Positions 35,804 through 45,144 of a stretch of DNA of 64,000 nt are shown here, piece after piece. A program made the position numbers and the translations under genes. The notes under the pieces were generated by a model, which was not told the origin of the DNA, did no database searches, and was given only the letters and a program-made list of their open reading frames with translations. The number at the start of each line of letters is the position of its first letter. Positions within the stretch are counted from its first letter, which is position 1. Location of the stretch: contig DASRFG010000023.1 of NCBI GenBank assembly GCA_035651655.1, positions 372,001 to 436,000 on the forward strand, written 5' to 3'. This DNA is from Terriglobales bacterium. GTDB lineage: Bacteria > Acidobacteriota > Terriglobia > Terriglobales > Acidobacteriaceae.

Positions 35804-37354
35804 CTACTCCCACTCAATCGTGCCTGGCGGTTTGGAGGTAATGTCGTAAACCACGCGGTTGATACCTTTGACTTCGTTCACCAATCGGCTGGAGATGGTC
35901 TTCAGGACTTCATGCGGGAGCGGCACCCAGTCGGCAGTCATGCCATCTTCGGAGTGTACCGCACGGATCGCGCAAGTGTATGCGTATGTTCGTTGATCGC
36001 CCATGACGCCCACAGACATCACCGGTAGGAGCACCGCGAAAGATTGCCAGATCTTATGGTAGAGTCCGGCGTTTTTAATCTCCGTGACAACAATGTCGTC
36101 GGCCTCCTGAAGAATAGCAATACGCTCCGGGGTAACTTCGCCGACAATGCGCACGGCCAAACCTGGCCCGGGGAATGGCTGCCGCTGAAGGATTTCCTCT
36201 GGCATGCCAAGATCGCGGCCGATTTTGCGGACTTCATCCTTAAACAAATCCTTTAAAGGTTCGATAAGTTTGAGCTTCATCTTCTCCGGCAGGCCGCCGA
36301 CGTTGTGATGGGTCTTGATGGTCTGCGAGGGCCCGCGCACGGACCGGGATTCGATCACATCTGGATAAAGCGTTCCTTGAACTAAGAACTCTACGTGGCT
36401 GTGTTCATGCCTGATGCGGTCAGCTTCCTCGTCGAAGACTGCGATAAATTCGTTGCCGATGATGCGCCGCTTTTTCTCCGGATCGGTCACCCCCGCCAGC
36501 TTGGAGAGGAAACGCTCGGAGGCATCCACCGCAACCAAGTGCAGCCCAAGCTTGTCACGCAGGTTCTGCTGTACCTTTTGAAACTCGTTCTTGCGCAGCA
36601 CCCCATTGTTGACGAAAACGCAGGTGAGTCGGTCGCCTATAGCCCGGTGTACCAGTGTGGCCGCCACCGAGGAATCAACCCCTCCGGACAGAGCGCAGAT
36701 GGCGCGACCTGTGGGGCCCACCCTCTTGCGGACTTCTTCGATGCTGTCCTCTATAAAGCGCTGCCCTGTCCAGGTCGGCTGGGCAGCACAAATGTTGAGC
36801 GCGAAATTGCGCAGGATCTCGTTTCCCAGACGGGTGTGGTGTACCTCCGGGTGGAATTGCACAGCCCACCATTTCTGCTCTGGATTTTCGATTGCCGCCA
36901 CCGCATTGGGGGACTTCGCCGTCAGATGGAAGCCCGCGGGCAATTCGACGGCTTCATCGCCGTGCGACATCCAGACGGCCATCGCTTTGGGCAGTCCCTC
37001 AAAGAGTCGCGAGCCATTCTGCAGTTCCACATTGGCATGGCCATACTCGCGCTTAGCCGCGGGCCGCACCTTACCTCCCAGCTTGTGAACCATGTATTGC
37101 AGCCCATAACAGATGCCCAGCACCGGCACACCCATGCTGAAGACACGTTGATCGGCGGCGGGTGCGTCTTGGTCATACACGGACGAGGGGCCGCCGGAGA
37201 GAATAATTCCTGCAGGCGAGTAACGGCGAATCTCTTCTAGCGAAGAATTACAGGGAAGAACCACCGAAAAAATATTTTGTTCGCGGATGCGGCGCGCAAT
37301 CAGTTGCGAGTATTGGGCTCCGAAATCAAGGACGACAATAGAGTGGGCTTCCAC
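35804..37354 (-). CDS. guaA: GMP synthase (glutamine-hydrolysing)
   Basis: A 516-residue enzyme that converts XMP to GMP. The N-terminal class I amidotransferase has [18 protein letters not shown], the nucleophile Cys in [11 protein letters not shown] and the His/Glu pair around FHPEVHHT. The ATP pyrophosphatase domain has the P-loop [14 protein letters not shown], and the C-terminal dimerisation domain ends [15 protein letters not shown]. The frame is open to 37549, but GTG 37354 gives the normal family length and start. It is divergent from glpX. Confidence 0.96.
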   Translation of the reverse strand: MEAHSIVVLDFGAQYSQLIARRIREQNIFSVVLPCNSSLEEIRRYSPAGIILSGGPSSVYDQDAPAADQRVFSMGVPVLGICYGLQYMVHKLGGKVRPAAKREYGHANVELQNGSRLFEGLPKAMAVWMSHGDEAVELPAGFHLTAKSPNAVAAIENPEQKWWAVQFHPEVHHTRLGNEILRNFALNICAAQPTWTGQRFIEDSIEEVRKRVGPTGRAICALSGGVDSSVAATLVHRAIGDRLTCVFVNNGVLRKNEFQKVQQNLRDKLGLHLVAVDASERFLSKLAGVTDPEKKRRIIGNEFIAVFDEEADRIRHEHSHVEFLVQGTLYPDVIESRSVRGPSQTIKTHHNVGGLPEKMKLKLIEPLKDLFKDEVRKIGRDLGMPEEILQRQPFPGPGLAVRIVGEVTPERIAILQEADDIVVTEIKNAGLYHKIWQSFAVLLPVMSVGVMGDQRTYAYTCAIRAVHSEDGMTADWVPLPHEVLKTISSRLVNEVKGINRVVYDITSKPPGTIEWE

Positions 37355-37547
37355 AATCAAATATCTCAAATGGGATACTCCAGTGTAAAGCAGAAAAGTG
37401 GATTGCTGTCGTCGGAATTCTGCATTTTGCCGCCGAACGCGTGGCCCAGGGGGCAGAGCTGCTCGCCTTGACCAGGGTGCATCCAAAGGCGCATGATGCG
37501 CGATGCTTTGCGCCAATCGGCGGAGCATACTAGCAGTGGAGGCAATC

Positions 37548-38588
37548 ATGGCTACTCAGGTAACAACTAACCCGAAGGCGCTCGCCAAGAGCTATGGTCA
37601 CAATCTGGAGAGCGACCTGGCCCTGGAATTCCTGCGCGTGGTGGAAAAGGCCGCAATTGCTTCCGCCCGGACCATGGGAAAAGGAGATCGCCATCTTTCG
37701 GACCAGGTTGCGGTTGAGGCCATGCGAAAGACCATGGATACGGTGCCGATGCGCGGCACCATCGTTATCGGCGAGGGCGAGCGCGATGAAGCCCCCATGC
37801 TCTATATCGGCGAAAATGTTGGGGCTGAGTTTCCCGGAGGGTTTGGCGTCCCGGAAGTGGATATTGCGGTGGATCCGCTGGAGGGCACGAACTTATGTGC
37901 GACCGGCCAGCCGGGGGCAATTACGGTGCTGGCGGCTTCTGAGCGGGGCGGGCTGCTGAATGCTCCTGACTGCTACATGGACAAGATTGTGGTCGGACCC
38001 TCTTGTCATGGTGCTGTGGACCTGGATGCGCCGGTTAAAGAGAATCTTCAGAGTATTGCCAAGCGACTCAACCGAGATGTTGATGATCTGGTGGTCGTGG
38101 TACTCGACCGGCCTCGCCACGAGAAACTGATTTCCGATATTCGCGCGGCGGGCGCGCGCATCCGCTTGATCGGCGATGGCGACCTCTCGGCGGGTATTGC
38201 TGCCGCGGTGATCGGGACTGGCGTCCACGTCGTAATGGGCTCTGGTGGTGCACCCGAAGGCGTGCTTACGGCTGCGGCCTTGCGTTGTTTGAACGGCTAC
38301 ATGCTGGGGCGGTTGATCATTAACACGCCGGAACTTGAGGCACGCATCGCCAAGATGGGCATCAAGGACAAGAACAAAATCTACAAAGCCGAAGAGCTGG
38401 CTCCTGGAAAGCAGATCATCTTCGCTGCCACCGGCGTGACTGACGGTTCGCTGATGCGCGGAGTGCGCTTCTTTGGAGAGGGCACGCGAACGTCGTCATT
38501 GATCGTCACCAAGGCTACGGGGAAAGTACGGTTTGTAGACAGCATTCACCTGGAGAATAAGCCGGACATCAAAATCAGGTTCGCTTAG
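37548..38588 (+). CDS. glpX: Class II fructose-1,6-bisphosphatase
   Basis: A 346-residue enzyme of the GlpX type, acting in gluconeogenesis. Metal-binding residues are visible in [17 protein letters not shown] and [17 protein letters not shown], with [15 protein letters not shown] and [17 protein letters not shown] further on. ATG 37548 is preceded by GGAGG, so the in-frame upstream start at 37503 is not used. The gene is divergent from guaA, with about 190 bases of shared control region. Confidence 0.96.
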   Translation: MATQVTTNPKALAKSYGHNLESDLALEFLRVVEKAAIASARTMGKGDRHLSDQVAVEAMRKTMDTVPMRGTIVIGEGERDEAPMLYIGENVGAEFPGGFGVPEVDIAVDPLEGTNLCATGQPGAITVLAASERGGLLNAPDCYMDKIVVGPSCHGAVDLDAPVKENLQSIAKRLNRDVDDLVVVVLDRPRHEKLISDIRAAGARIRLIGDGDLSAGIAAAVIGTGVHVVMGSGGAPEGVLTAAALRCLNGYMLGRLIINTPELEARIAKMGIKDKNKIYKAEELAPGKQIIFAATGVTDGSLMRGVRFFGEGTRTSSLIVTKATGKVRFVDSIHLENKPDIKIRFA

Positions 38589-38680
38589 ATCATCCTCAGC
38601 GGCTAGAGCAGCTCTGCCGATAGCGTGCCCGCGGCGTGGTTGACGCCTCGTCTTTTTCCAACACGTCTATTCCAAAGCGT

Positions 38681-39907
38681 CTATTTGGGGATCTCCGGCA
38701 TGGGCGGCCATTCCTGCGATGCGCCATTAAACACGGCCACGGTTTGCTCCAGCCGTTTCGTCCCATCATGAATTGCGATCTTGTGGGGTTTCCCAGGCTC
38801 GTAGCCAGTCCAAAGCGAGACACCTGCGTAGGCCCCATCCTTTCGCAAAATGTAGTAGACCATGTCCACAAAACGCAGCCGGGTCATGTCATTGTTGTAA
38901 TTGCGAACAATGCGCTTGAGCGCGTCCATGCCGGCATCAAACGGCGACATCCCATGGCGCATGTTCTCGATAATGGTGTGCGCACCGGCGACTTTAATGT
39001 TTTCTTCCCCACTGCCGGTCGCGCCCGCAGAGCCCACGTCCTGGTCGGTATAGCAGCCCGCGCCTATGATGGGCGAGTCGCCACAGCGTCCCGGAAGCTT
39101 CCAAGAGAGGCCGCTGGTTGTGGTGGTGCCGGACATTTCACCTTTCTCGTTTAATGCGGAGCAATGGATCGTGCCGGTTGGCGGGAACAAGACTTGCCGG
39201 ATCGCACGCATGCGATGGTCGGGCGCAATGCCCAACTCTGCAGCGATCTGCTCCAGCTTCTGTATCTTTTGCTGAATCGCGGAGATCGGCGGAGCCGACC
39301 AGGAAGCCGCCTGCTTTTGCTCCGGTGGCCGCCAGCGCCGATCCGCCAAGCCTGGGCCCCACCAGTCGCGCTCTGAATTAAACTCTTTCCATAGCAGCCA
39401 GGTTTTCCGCGAAGGCTCCGTGAGCAGGTTCTCGCGAGGAAATCCCAGCGCGACTGCAAACTTCTGCGCGCCCTCGCCCACGAGCATCACGTGGCCGGTG
39501 TGCTCCATCACGCCGCGCGCGACCAGCGAAACATTCTTGATTTCGCGGACTCCGCCCACCGACCCAGCACGTCGCGTCGGCCCGTGCATGCAGCATGAGT
39601 CGAGCTCAACCACACCTTCTTCGTTCGGCAGGCCGCCCAGGCCGACGCTCTGATCGTTGGGGTCGTCTTCGGGCCCCTTCACTACGCGCAATGCGGCTTC
39701 CAGCGTGTCGCCGCCGCTGCTGAGGATCTTGTATCCATCGTCGAGGTAGTTAAATCCGTTGGCGGCGCAGACCAACACTGGCTTTTTCGCGACCTTCTGG
39801 GCGCCGGCAGCCGAGGGCTGACCCTTTGCGATTTGTTTGGCTTCAGCGCTGAGAGCAACGGCTCCTAATGCAGTGGTGGCAATGAAATCCCGTCGCGAGA
39901 TGGACAT
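38681..39907 (-). CDS. Tat-exported N-terminal-nucleophile asparaginase family enzyme
   Basis: A 408-residue protein of the asparaginase_2 / aspartylglucosaminidase family. The N-terminus SRRDFIATTALGAVAL is a twin-arginine signal. Conserved stretches: SSGGDTLEAAL, SVGLGGLPNEEGVVELDSCCMHG, and GTIHCSAL where Thr246 would become the nucleophile after self-cleavage, followed by PGRCGDSPIIGAGCYTD. Relatives cleave N4-glycosyl-asparagine or isoaspartyl bonds; the substrate here is unknown. Export suggests a periplasmic role, perhaps in glycopeptide or isopeptide turnover. Confidence 0.88.
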   Translation of the reverse strand: MSISRRDFIATTALGAVALSAEAKQIAKGQPSAAGAQKVAKKPVLVCAANGFNYLDDGYKILSSGGDTLEAALRVVKGPEDDPNDQSVGLGGLPNEEGVVELDSCCMHGPTRRAGSVGGVREIKNVSLVARGVMEHTGHVMLVGEGAQKFAVALGFPRENLLTEPSRKTWLLWKEFNSERDWWGPGLADRRWRPPEQKQAASWSAPPISAIQQKIQKLEQIAAELGIAPDHRMRAIRQVLFPPTGTIHCSALNEKGEMSGTTTTSGLSWKLPGRCGDSPIIGAGCYTDQDVGSAGATGSGEENIKVAGAHTIIENMRHGMSPFDAGMDALKRIVRNYNNDMTRLRFVDMVYYILRKDGAYAGVSLWTGYEPGKPHKIAIHDGTKRLEQTVAVFNGASQEWPPMPEIPK

Positions 39908-40021
39908 GAGCCCTCCTGAGCGGAAAACGCAGAAGCATATCAGGGCGAATGGGAAGTCGCCAGTGGGGCGGGTTCAGTTGGAGGTTTCCAGTGCGGTTTT
40001 CGCTGGAGCGCGAGTGCTTTT

Positions 40022-41188
40022 TCAATCGCCGGCTTGTTTCAGATTAGTGTTTTGGTCGGCGCGGAAGCGTAACAACGCCGCGATGTGGCCGACTTTCTCG
40101 AACTCCGGGTCCTGTTCAACGTAGATGATCCCGATGCGATTGCGCACCGCCTTGCCGACCAGGGCATCGGAAATGTCGCTCAATTCGCTGGTTGGATGGT
40201 CGCAGATCGCGCAATTGGGCCCGGGATGGAAATCGAGATGCCCGCAATTGGTACACTCGGAACCGGGCGCTTGGAATTTATCACCCAACAACAGGGTCTG
40301 CACTTCTCCCATCTCCAGTGAGTTCAACACATGCCGCAATCCGACCGCGCCGCGCCCATCGCGACGGGCTTCGCCAATCGCCTCGCGGATCGCGGCTTCG
40401 CGATAGGTGTTACGGTGATCAGTAAAGACTTCGCTGGCCCGATCCCGTACTTCCTCAAGCGTCGCGGTTGCAGTATCTGCGGCAAAGCGTCCTACCAGAT
40501 GCTCACGGACATACGGATGCAGATGCGGTTCGATCTCCGGCCAGGTCTCGTCACGGCAGCCAATGATGAAGTTCTCGCATGTCCCAATGTCGTATAGCGC
40601 CTTCAATCGCTCAGCAACGTTCTTGAAGTGATGCATGGCCTCGTGCTCCACATGGCGTTCGATGTGGCCGGCGTCGTACCCTGCGAACCCGTCACTACGT
40701 CTGCGAGGCAGGTTGTCCTTGATGTCTTTACGTTCTTCGATCTCATCCGACGACAGTTCAAAGAATCGCGCCAGTTGGCGGTCCACCAAGGCCACGCATG
40801 CATGCGAAAGATTGCTGAGCACCCGCGCTAGCGGCCGCAGATGGAAGCGCCGGTTCAGGGCAAGGCTGCTCCCCGAAAGCAGGGGCGGGAGATCGAACTC
40901 GCGCCAGAATCCCTGCTCAGAAGATGCAAATACCGCCTTCGCATGGGAATGATCGTTCTGCAGTGCTTCCGCAACCTGGATAATTCGGTCCAGATCGGCG
41001 CGCGCACAACGGTGTTTACCGTCCTTCCCTGCCTCGCGGAGCGCGTTCTGCACTAGGTCCTTCGCCAGTATGGCCTCTTCACGGTGCGATTTGTTTTGCG
41101 GTGTTTGCGGCTGAAAGTAGAAACTAAGAGCGCAACCTTGCTTTGACTCAAACTGTGCCAACTCACGGATGTCTTCGCGACGGATCAT
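40022..41188 (-). CDS. Bacterial eRF1-like protein (baeRF family) with zinc ribbon
   Basis: A 388-residue cytoplasmic protein. The N-terminal part (LSFYFQPQTP, an Arg/Lys/Asp-rich helix region) and the middle part (HACVALVDRQLARFFEL through DGFAGYDAGHIERHVEHEAMHHFKNVAERL) fit the baeRF relatives of archaeal/eukaryotic peptide-release factor 1. The C-terminal part is an eL30/eRF1-type domain with an inserted zinc ribbon CTNC-x10-CAIC (Cys312, 315, 326, 329). No GGQ tripeptide is present, so peptide release is not expected. GGAG and AAGG precede the ATG. It follows the HPF-sigma gene after 24 bases. Likely acts on ribosomes; this is inference. Confidence 0.72.
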   Translation of the reverse strand: MIRREDIRELAQFESKQGCALSFYFQPQTPQNKSHREEAILAKDLVQNALREAGKDGKHRCARADLDRIIQVAEALQNDHSHAKAVFASSEQGFWREFDLPPLLSGSSLALNRRFHLRPLARVLSNLSHACVALVDRQLARFFELSSDEIEERKDIKDNLPRRRSDGFAGYDAGHIERHVEHEAMHHFKNVAERLKALYDIGTCENFIIGCRDETWPEIEPHLHPYVREHLVGRFAADTATATLEEVRDRASEVFTDHRNTYREAAIREAIGEARRDGRGAVGLRHVLNSLEMGEVQTLLLGDKFQAPGSECTNCGHLDFHPGPNCAICDHPTSELSDISDALVGKAVRNRIGIIYVEQDPEFEKVGHIAALLRFRADQNTNLKQAGD

Positions 41189-41212
41189 TCCTTATCTCCG
41201 AATGGACGGATG

Positions 41213-42262
41213 CTATGCAATCTTGGAGTGCTGCAGCAACAAATCTTTGAACTCGTTGGGGATAGGTAGCGATTTCTTCAGGTGCTCGCGAGCGGCAAGA
41301 ATAGAAGCACGCACTTCTTCCGGCTTGCGGTCTGTAATGGCAGCAATCTCGTCCACGGTGAAACCCTCGATGGCATAGAGAATAAATGCTTCCCGGTCCG
41401 GGGGAGCTGCGCTCAAGAGGGCCGATTCCACCAATGTAATCATCTCGTCAGAGGCGGCCACATCTTCGGGGGTAGCGATCCGCGGATCGGGGATGACATC
41501 TTCTGCCAGTAGCTGCTCATCGGGCTGGTGAAATTCCAATAATGGCTCGTCACTCGCGAGGATGTTCTGGGACCGCAGAGAGTGCTCAAGGGGAACATCT
41601 TCCGATCCGTCTCTGGTTCGGCGAGAAAGGCGATCAATGGCGCGGATCGCCAACCGGTAAAGCCATGGCTCGAGCGCCAGCCGCTCCGGTTTTTCAATGC
41701 CCTCTCCCAGAGCGTCAGCTATGGCTTCATCAATAACTTCCTCTACCTTGAGTGAATCCGGCCGCAGCTGGCCAGCACTCTCCCGATAACGCAATTCGCG
41801 CTCGACAAAGCTCTTCAGATTGTCGAGATTAACGTCAATGTAGCTCCTGATGTCCTCTGGCGAAACCATCGGCGGCTGAACCGCCGCTACCGTCTGCTCA
41901 AATGGCACTTCCGGCTCGCGCCGGCTACGTTCCTCGCGCCCGCGCCAACGAGGAAACTTATGATGGCTGCGGAGATGGTCCTTGTGCTTGGTGAGCTGCT
42001 GGAGCAGGTCGTCGAACGCCGACTTCAGGGCTGCCGTCGCTACTGGGGCACTCTGCTGGACCGCCATTTGGCCCGAAGGCAAGCGCAGGTTGAGCGAAAC
42101 AATAAAACCCTCGCGGACAGAGTTGTGCTCTATGACTCCCTTCAAGTGCACGAGCTCGGGGCGGAACACCTGCAATCTTTTCTGCAGCTTCTCGACGTGG
42201 TGATTAATTTCTTTTTCGATATCGGGAGTCTTATTAACCTTGTAACTGACGTGGACGTTCAT
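41213..42262 (-). CDS. HPF/RaiA-like ribosome-hibernation domain fused to ECF-like sigma regions
   Basis: A 349-residue protein from ATG 42262 (GAGG upstream). Residues 1-105 look like the S30AE/HPF domain: MNVHVSYKVNKTPDIEKEI, a KLQKRL helix end, then paired strands and AVQQSAPVATAALKSAFDDL followed by the basic KHKDHLRSHHK. Residues 106-137 are a charged linker. Residues 138-218 resemble sigma region 2 (VEEVIDEAIADAL ... EPWLYRLAIRAIDRLSRR). Residues 275-332 resemble sigma region 4 with a helix-turn-helix (FTVDEIAAITDRKPEEVRAS). HPF domains bind the 30S decoding site in stationary phase; ECF sigma factors recruit RNA polymerase. One reading frame covers both with no stop or shift. Activity of either half is inferred. 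Confidence 0.8.
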   Translation of the reverse strand: MNVHVSYKVNKTPDIEKEINHHVEKLQKRLQVFRPELVHLKGVIEHNSVREGFIVSLNLRLPSGQMAVQQSAPVATAALKSAFDDLLQQLTKHKDHLRSHHKFPRWRGREERSRREPEVPFEQTVAAVQPPMVSPEDIRSYIDVNLDNLKSFVERELRYRESAGQLRPDSLKVEEVIDEAIADALGEGIEKPERLALEPWLYRLAIRAIDRLSRRTRDGSEDVPLEHSLRSQNILASDEPLLEFHQPDEQLLAEDVIPDPRIATPEDVAASDEMITLVESALLSAAPPDREAFILYAIEGFTVDEIAAITDRKPEEVRASILAAREHLKKSLPIPNEFKDLLLQHSKIA

Positions 42263-42430
42263 GCAGCCTCGAAGACGGGTGGAGGACCCGTGTTGCTGAA
42301 GTCCCTGCAATTGGGATTTTACACCTGTCTCTGTAGAAGCGCGTAAGAAGTCACAAGTTGCTTTTCGGAGCTGGGATAGAGTGCTAAATCGGGAGCGCAG
42401 GGAAAAAAGCGGGGTGGTTAATAGATTGCT

Positions 42431-43594
42431 CTAGACGGCAACCGTCACCGAGGTCTCTGTCCGCTCCACCGGCCTATACAGAGTGTCGCGCTCCACGGGA
42501 GTACGCCCGGCTTCGCGAATCAGACGAATCAGATCTTGGCGGCGCAGGCCTTGCGGCGTAGTGGCGCCAGCGTCGTGATAGATCTTCTCCTCGATCACGG
42601 TGCCATCGAGATCGTCGGCGCCAAATCGCAGCGAGATCTGCGCTATCCGCGGGGTCAGCATCTGCCAGTAGGCCTTGATGTGGGGGAAGTTGTCGAGCAC
42701 CAAGCGGCCGATAGCAATTTGGCGGATGTCGAGCATTCCGGTTGTCGCGGGCAGATGCTCAAGTGCGGTATTGGGAGGATGGAATGCCAGAGGAATGAAG
42801 GTTTGGAATCCTCCAGTGTCATCCTGCAGAGCACGCAGTTTCAGCAAGTGGTCAACCCGGTCTTCGTCGTTTTCCACGTGCCCATAGAGCATGGTGGCGT
42901 TGGACCGCAACCCCAGCTGGTGTGCTGTTCGCGCAGTTTCCAGCCACTGGTCGCCATCAATCTTGTGGTCGCAGATAATGTGGCGAATGCGGTCGGCGAA
43001 GATCTCAGCGCCACCCCCGGGGAGTGAATCCACGCCCGCTGTCTTCAATTGCTGCAGCGTTTCGCGGATAGAGAGCTTGGCGCGCTTGGCAAGGTAGGCA
43101 ACCTCCACCATCGTGAAGGCTTTCAGGTGAACGTTGGGAAAGCGCTGCTTGAGGCCAGACACCAGATCGAGAAAATACTGGAACGGCAGGTCGGGATGGA
43201 GCCCACCGACGATGTGAAATTCTGTTACCGCCTCGCTATAGCCGGAAGCGGCCGTCTGCCAGGCTTCCTCGAGCGCCATGGTGTAGGCGCCTGGCGCGTC
43301 TTTCTTGCGGCCAAAGGCGCACAAACGGCATGCCGCCACACATACGTTCGTAGGATTGATATGGCGGTTAACGTTGAAGTAAGTATGGTCGCCGTGCAAT
43401 CGCTCACGCACGTGATTGGCTAGCCAACCAATGGCCAAAATGTCGGAAGAACGATACAGCGTGAGCGCGTCGTCACTATCGAGCCGCTGGCGATTGAGCA
43501 CTTTTTCCGCGATGGAATTCAGCCGCGGATCGTCAGTCTGAAAGGCGTGTGCCGGAAGCGCTTGCGCAGGAGCCACGCAACTATGATATCGCAC
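42431..43594 (-). CDS. mqnE: Aminofutalosine synthase (radical SAM), menaquinone biosynthesis
   Basis: A 387-residue radical SAM enzyme. The cluster motif is C-x3-C-x2-C (Cys85, 89, 92) in NVCVAACRLCAF. VTEFHIVGGLHPDLPF, LKAFTMVEVAYLAKRAKLS and DSLPGGGAEIFADRIRHIIC match MqnE rather than MqnC, whose corresponding stretch differs. MqnE joins chorismate-derived enolpyruvylbenzoate with SAM to form aminofutalosine, the first committed step of the futalosine route. GTG start. It follows the prenyltransferase gene after 18 bases, in the same transcript. Confidence 0.9.
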   Translation of the reverse strand: MRYHSCVAPAQALPAHAFQTDDPRLNSIAEKVLNRQRLDSDDALTLYRSSDILAIGWLANHVRERLHGDHTYFNVNRHINPTNVCVAACRLCAFGRKKDAPGAYTMALEEAWQTAASGYSEAVTEFHIVGGLHPDLPFQYFLDLVSGLKQRFPNVHLKAFTMVEVAYLAKRAKLSIRETLQQLKTAGVDSLPGGGAEIFADRIRHIICDHKIDGDQWLETARTAHQLGLRSNATMLYGHVENDEDRVDHLLKLRALQDDTGGFQTFIPLAFHPPNTALEHLPATTGMLDIRQIAIGRLVLDNFPHIKAYWQMLTPRIAQISLRFGADDLDGTVIEEKIYHDAGATTPQGLRRQDLIRLIREAGRTPVERDTLYRPVERTETSVTVAV

Positions 43595-43612
43595 GGCAGG
43601 TCCTAGGCACAG

Positions 43613-44476
43613 CTAGCGCCGGCGTAGCACGTCCGCGGCAATGAAAAGGAAGAACACCACCGAGATCGCGCCATTCATGGTGAAGAACGCAGCATTCAGC
43701 TTGCTGAGGTCATCCGAAGAAACCAGCGAGTGCTCGTAGCCGAGCAACAGACCAACAGCGATGACGCCTAGAGCCGCAACCACCCCCAGATGAAAAGCCC
43801 AGATCAGCGCCACCAATAACAACAGCATTGCAAAGTGAAACAGTCGCGCCAGCAGGAGAGCGCGGCGGATTCCCACATAGCGAGGAATTGAGTGCAGCCC
43901 ATGGCGCAGATCGAAATCGTAATCCTGGCAGGCGTAGAGCACGTCGAAACCGCCTACCCAGAAGGTCACAGCTGCGGTAAGCAACAGAATTCTAGGATCG
44001 AGCGAGTTGCGTACCGCAATCCAGGCCGCGGCCGGCGCAATTCCCAGGGCGAACCCGAGCACCAAGTGCGACCAGCGGGTGAAGCGCTTGGTATAGGAAT
44101 ACAAAAGCAGCACCGCCAGCGCCACCGGTGAGAGCAGTAGCGCCAGGCGGTTGAGTTGCGACGCGGCTACCACGAAGACGGTACAGGAGAGCAGCACAAA
44201 TCCGCTCACGAAACCGCGAGAGAGAGTGCCTGCCGGCAAAGCGCGAGTCTGGGTGCGCGGATTAATGGAATCGAGATTAGCGTCAGCCAAGCGATTGAAT
44301 GCCATGGCTGCTGAGCGCGCCGCTACCATGGCGACCACAATCCAGCCGAGTTGCCGGCCGGCCGGCCATCCCCTTGCCGCCAGCATTGCCCCGCACAACG
44401 CAAATGGAAGCGCAAACACCGAGTGCTCCCACTTGATCATCTCCAGTGTGGTTCGCAGATTCCGAAAGGCGGGCAC
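43613..44476 (-). CDS. mqnP: UbiA-family prenyltransferase, probably menaquinone pathway (MqnP)
   Basis: A 287-residue membrane enzyme with eight to nine helices. The two prenyl-diphosphate-Mg sites are present: NRLADANLD (NxxxDxxxD type) and CQDYDFD in the later loop. [16 protein letters not shown] at the N-terminus is typical of the 4-hydroxybenzoate prenyltransferase-like group. Next to mqnE it probably adds the isoprenoid tail to the futalosine-pathway naphthoate intermediate. It is the upstream gene of the mqnP-mqnE pair. Confidence 0.87.
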   Translation of the reverse strand: MPAFRNLRTTLEMIKWEHSVFALPFALCGAMLAARGWPAGRQLGWIVVAMVAARSAAMAFNRLADANLDSINPRTQTRALPAGTLSRGFVSGFVLLSCTVFVVAASQLNRLALLLSPVALAVLLLYSYTKRFTRWSHLVLGFALGIAPAAAWIAVRNSLDPRILLLTAAVTFWVGGFDVLYACQDYDFDLRHGLHSIPRYVGIRRALLLARLFHFAMLLLLVALIWAFHLGVVAALGVIAVGLLLGYEHSLVSSDDLSKLNAAFFTMNGAISVVFFLFIAADVLRRR

Positions 44477-44533
44477 AAGAAGATTCTAATTTATTGAGCG
44501 GTAAATGCGATCCGCGCGAGCAAGTGGCGATCG

Positions 44534-45082
44534 CTAGCGCTGGCTGGCTTCCCCCGCCAGCACTTTAGCATTGAAAGCAGCGGATTTGTTGCGTGGCACA
44601 GTTAATGATTTCCATTGGGCGCTTTGAAAATGTTTGCACAGAAACACAATCTGCCCGACATGATAGGCATAATGGGCGATCTGGCGGTTAATGGCTTGCA
44701 TCACCGAATGTGCCTCGCCGCGGATGGTGATCTTGCGACCCAAATCCGCATCCGAGAGTGGCCGTAGCGCTGCAAAGAGCAAGCCCCAACCCTCTGCCCA
44801 GAGTTTCATAACGTCTTCACGAGTTGCTGGCGGATCTACAAACTCGCTGTCGCGGTTGCGGTCCGGCTTCTCTCCATCACTGTTGAGAAAGTCTGTCCAG
44901 CGTGATCGCATGTTCCCGACCATGTGCTTCACTATGATCGCGATGGAATTCATCTCATTGTCTTGCACTGCGAACAACTGTTCGTCGGTGATCTGCTCCA
45001 TGGCCCGCTCGGCGAGTTTCTTGTAATACCCGAAAACGGCAAACGAATCCTCGAGATACGAGGTTGTGAAGGTGTGAGGCAT
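44534..45082 (-). CDS. DinB-like / DUF1572 protein
   Basis: A 182-residue helical protein of the DinB/YfiT-like superfamily, DUF1572 branch. It has an MNSIAIIVKHMVGNMRSRW helix, with one His of the usual metal triad, and QIAHYAYHVGQIVFLCKH with two more. The family forms four-helix bundles, often with a nickel or zinc site, and includes thiol transferases; the substrate here is unknown. It lies 57 bases upstream of mqnP on the same strand, and the BON terminator separates it from the gene before. Confidence 0.82.
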   Translation of the reverse strand: MPHTFTTSYLEDSFAVFGYYKKLAERAMEQITDEQLFAVQDNEMNSIAIIVKHMVGNMRSRWTDFLNSDGEKPDRNRDSEFVDPPATREDVMKLWAEGWGLLFAALRPLSDADLGRKITIRGEAHSVMQAINRQIAHYAYHVGQIVFLCKHFQSAQWKSLTVPRNKSAAFNAKVLAGEASQR

Positions 45083-45096
45083 TTGAAGATGGTAGC

Positions 45097-45129
45097 AAAA
45101 AAGGGCACGGCAGAGTGTGCCGTGCCCTT
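45097..45129 (-). terminator. Rho-independent terminator of the BON-domain gene
   Basis: A perfect 12-bp stem (45101-45112 with 45118-45129) around a five-base loop. Read on the minus strand it is followed by TTTTTT. It ends transcription of the gene at 45145-45954. Confidence 0.93.
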
Positions 45130-45144
45130 GATCGAATCGCCGCC

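Noticed and set aside
36395-37240. 281-residue plus-strand frame opposite guaA
   Set aside because: guaA is certain over the entire stretch; the opposite frame has no motif.
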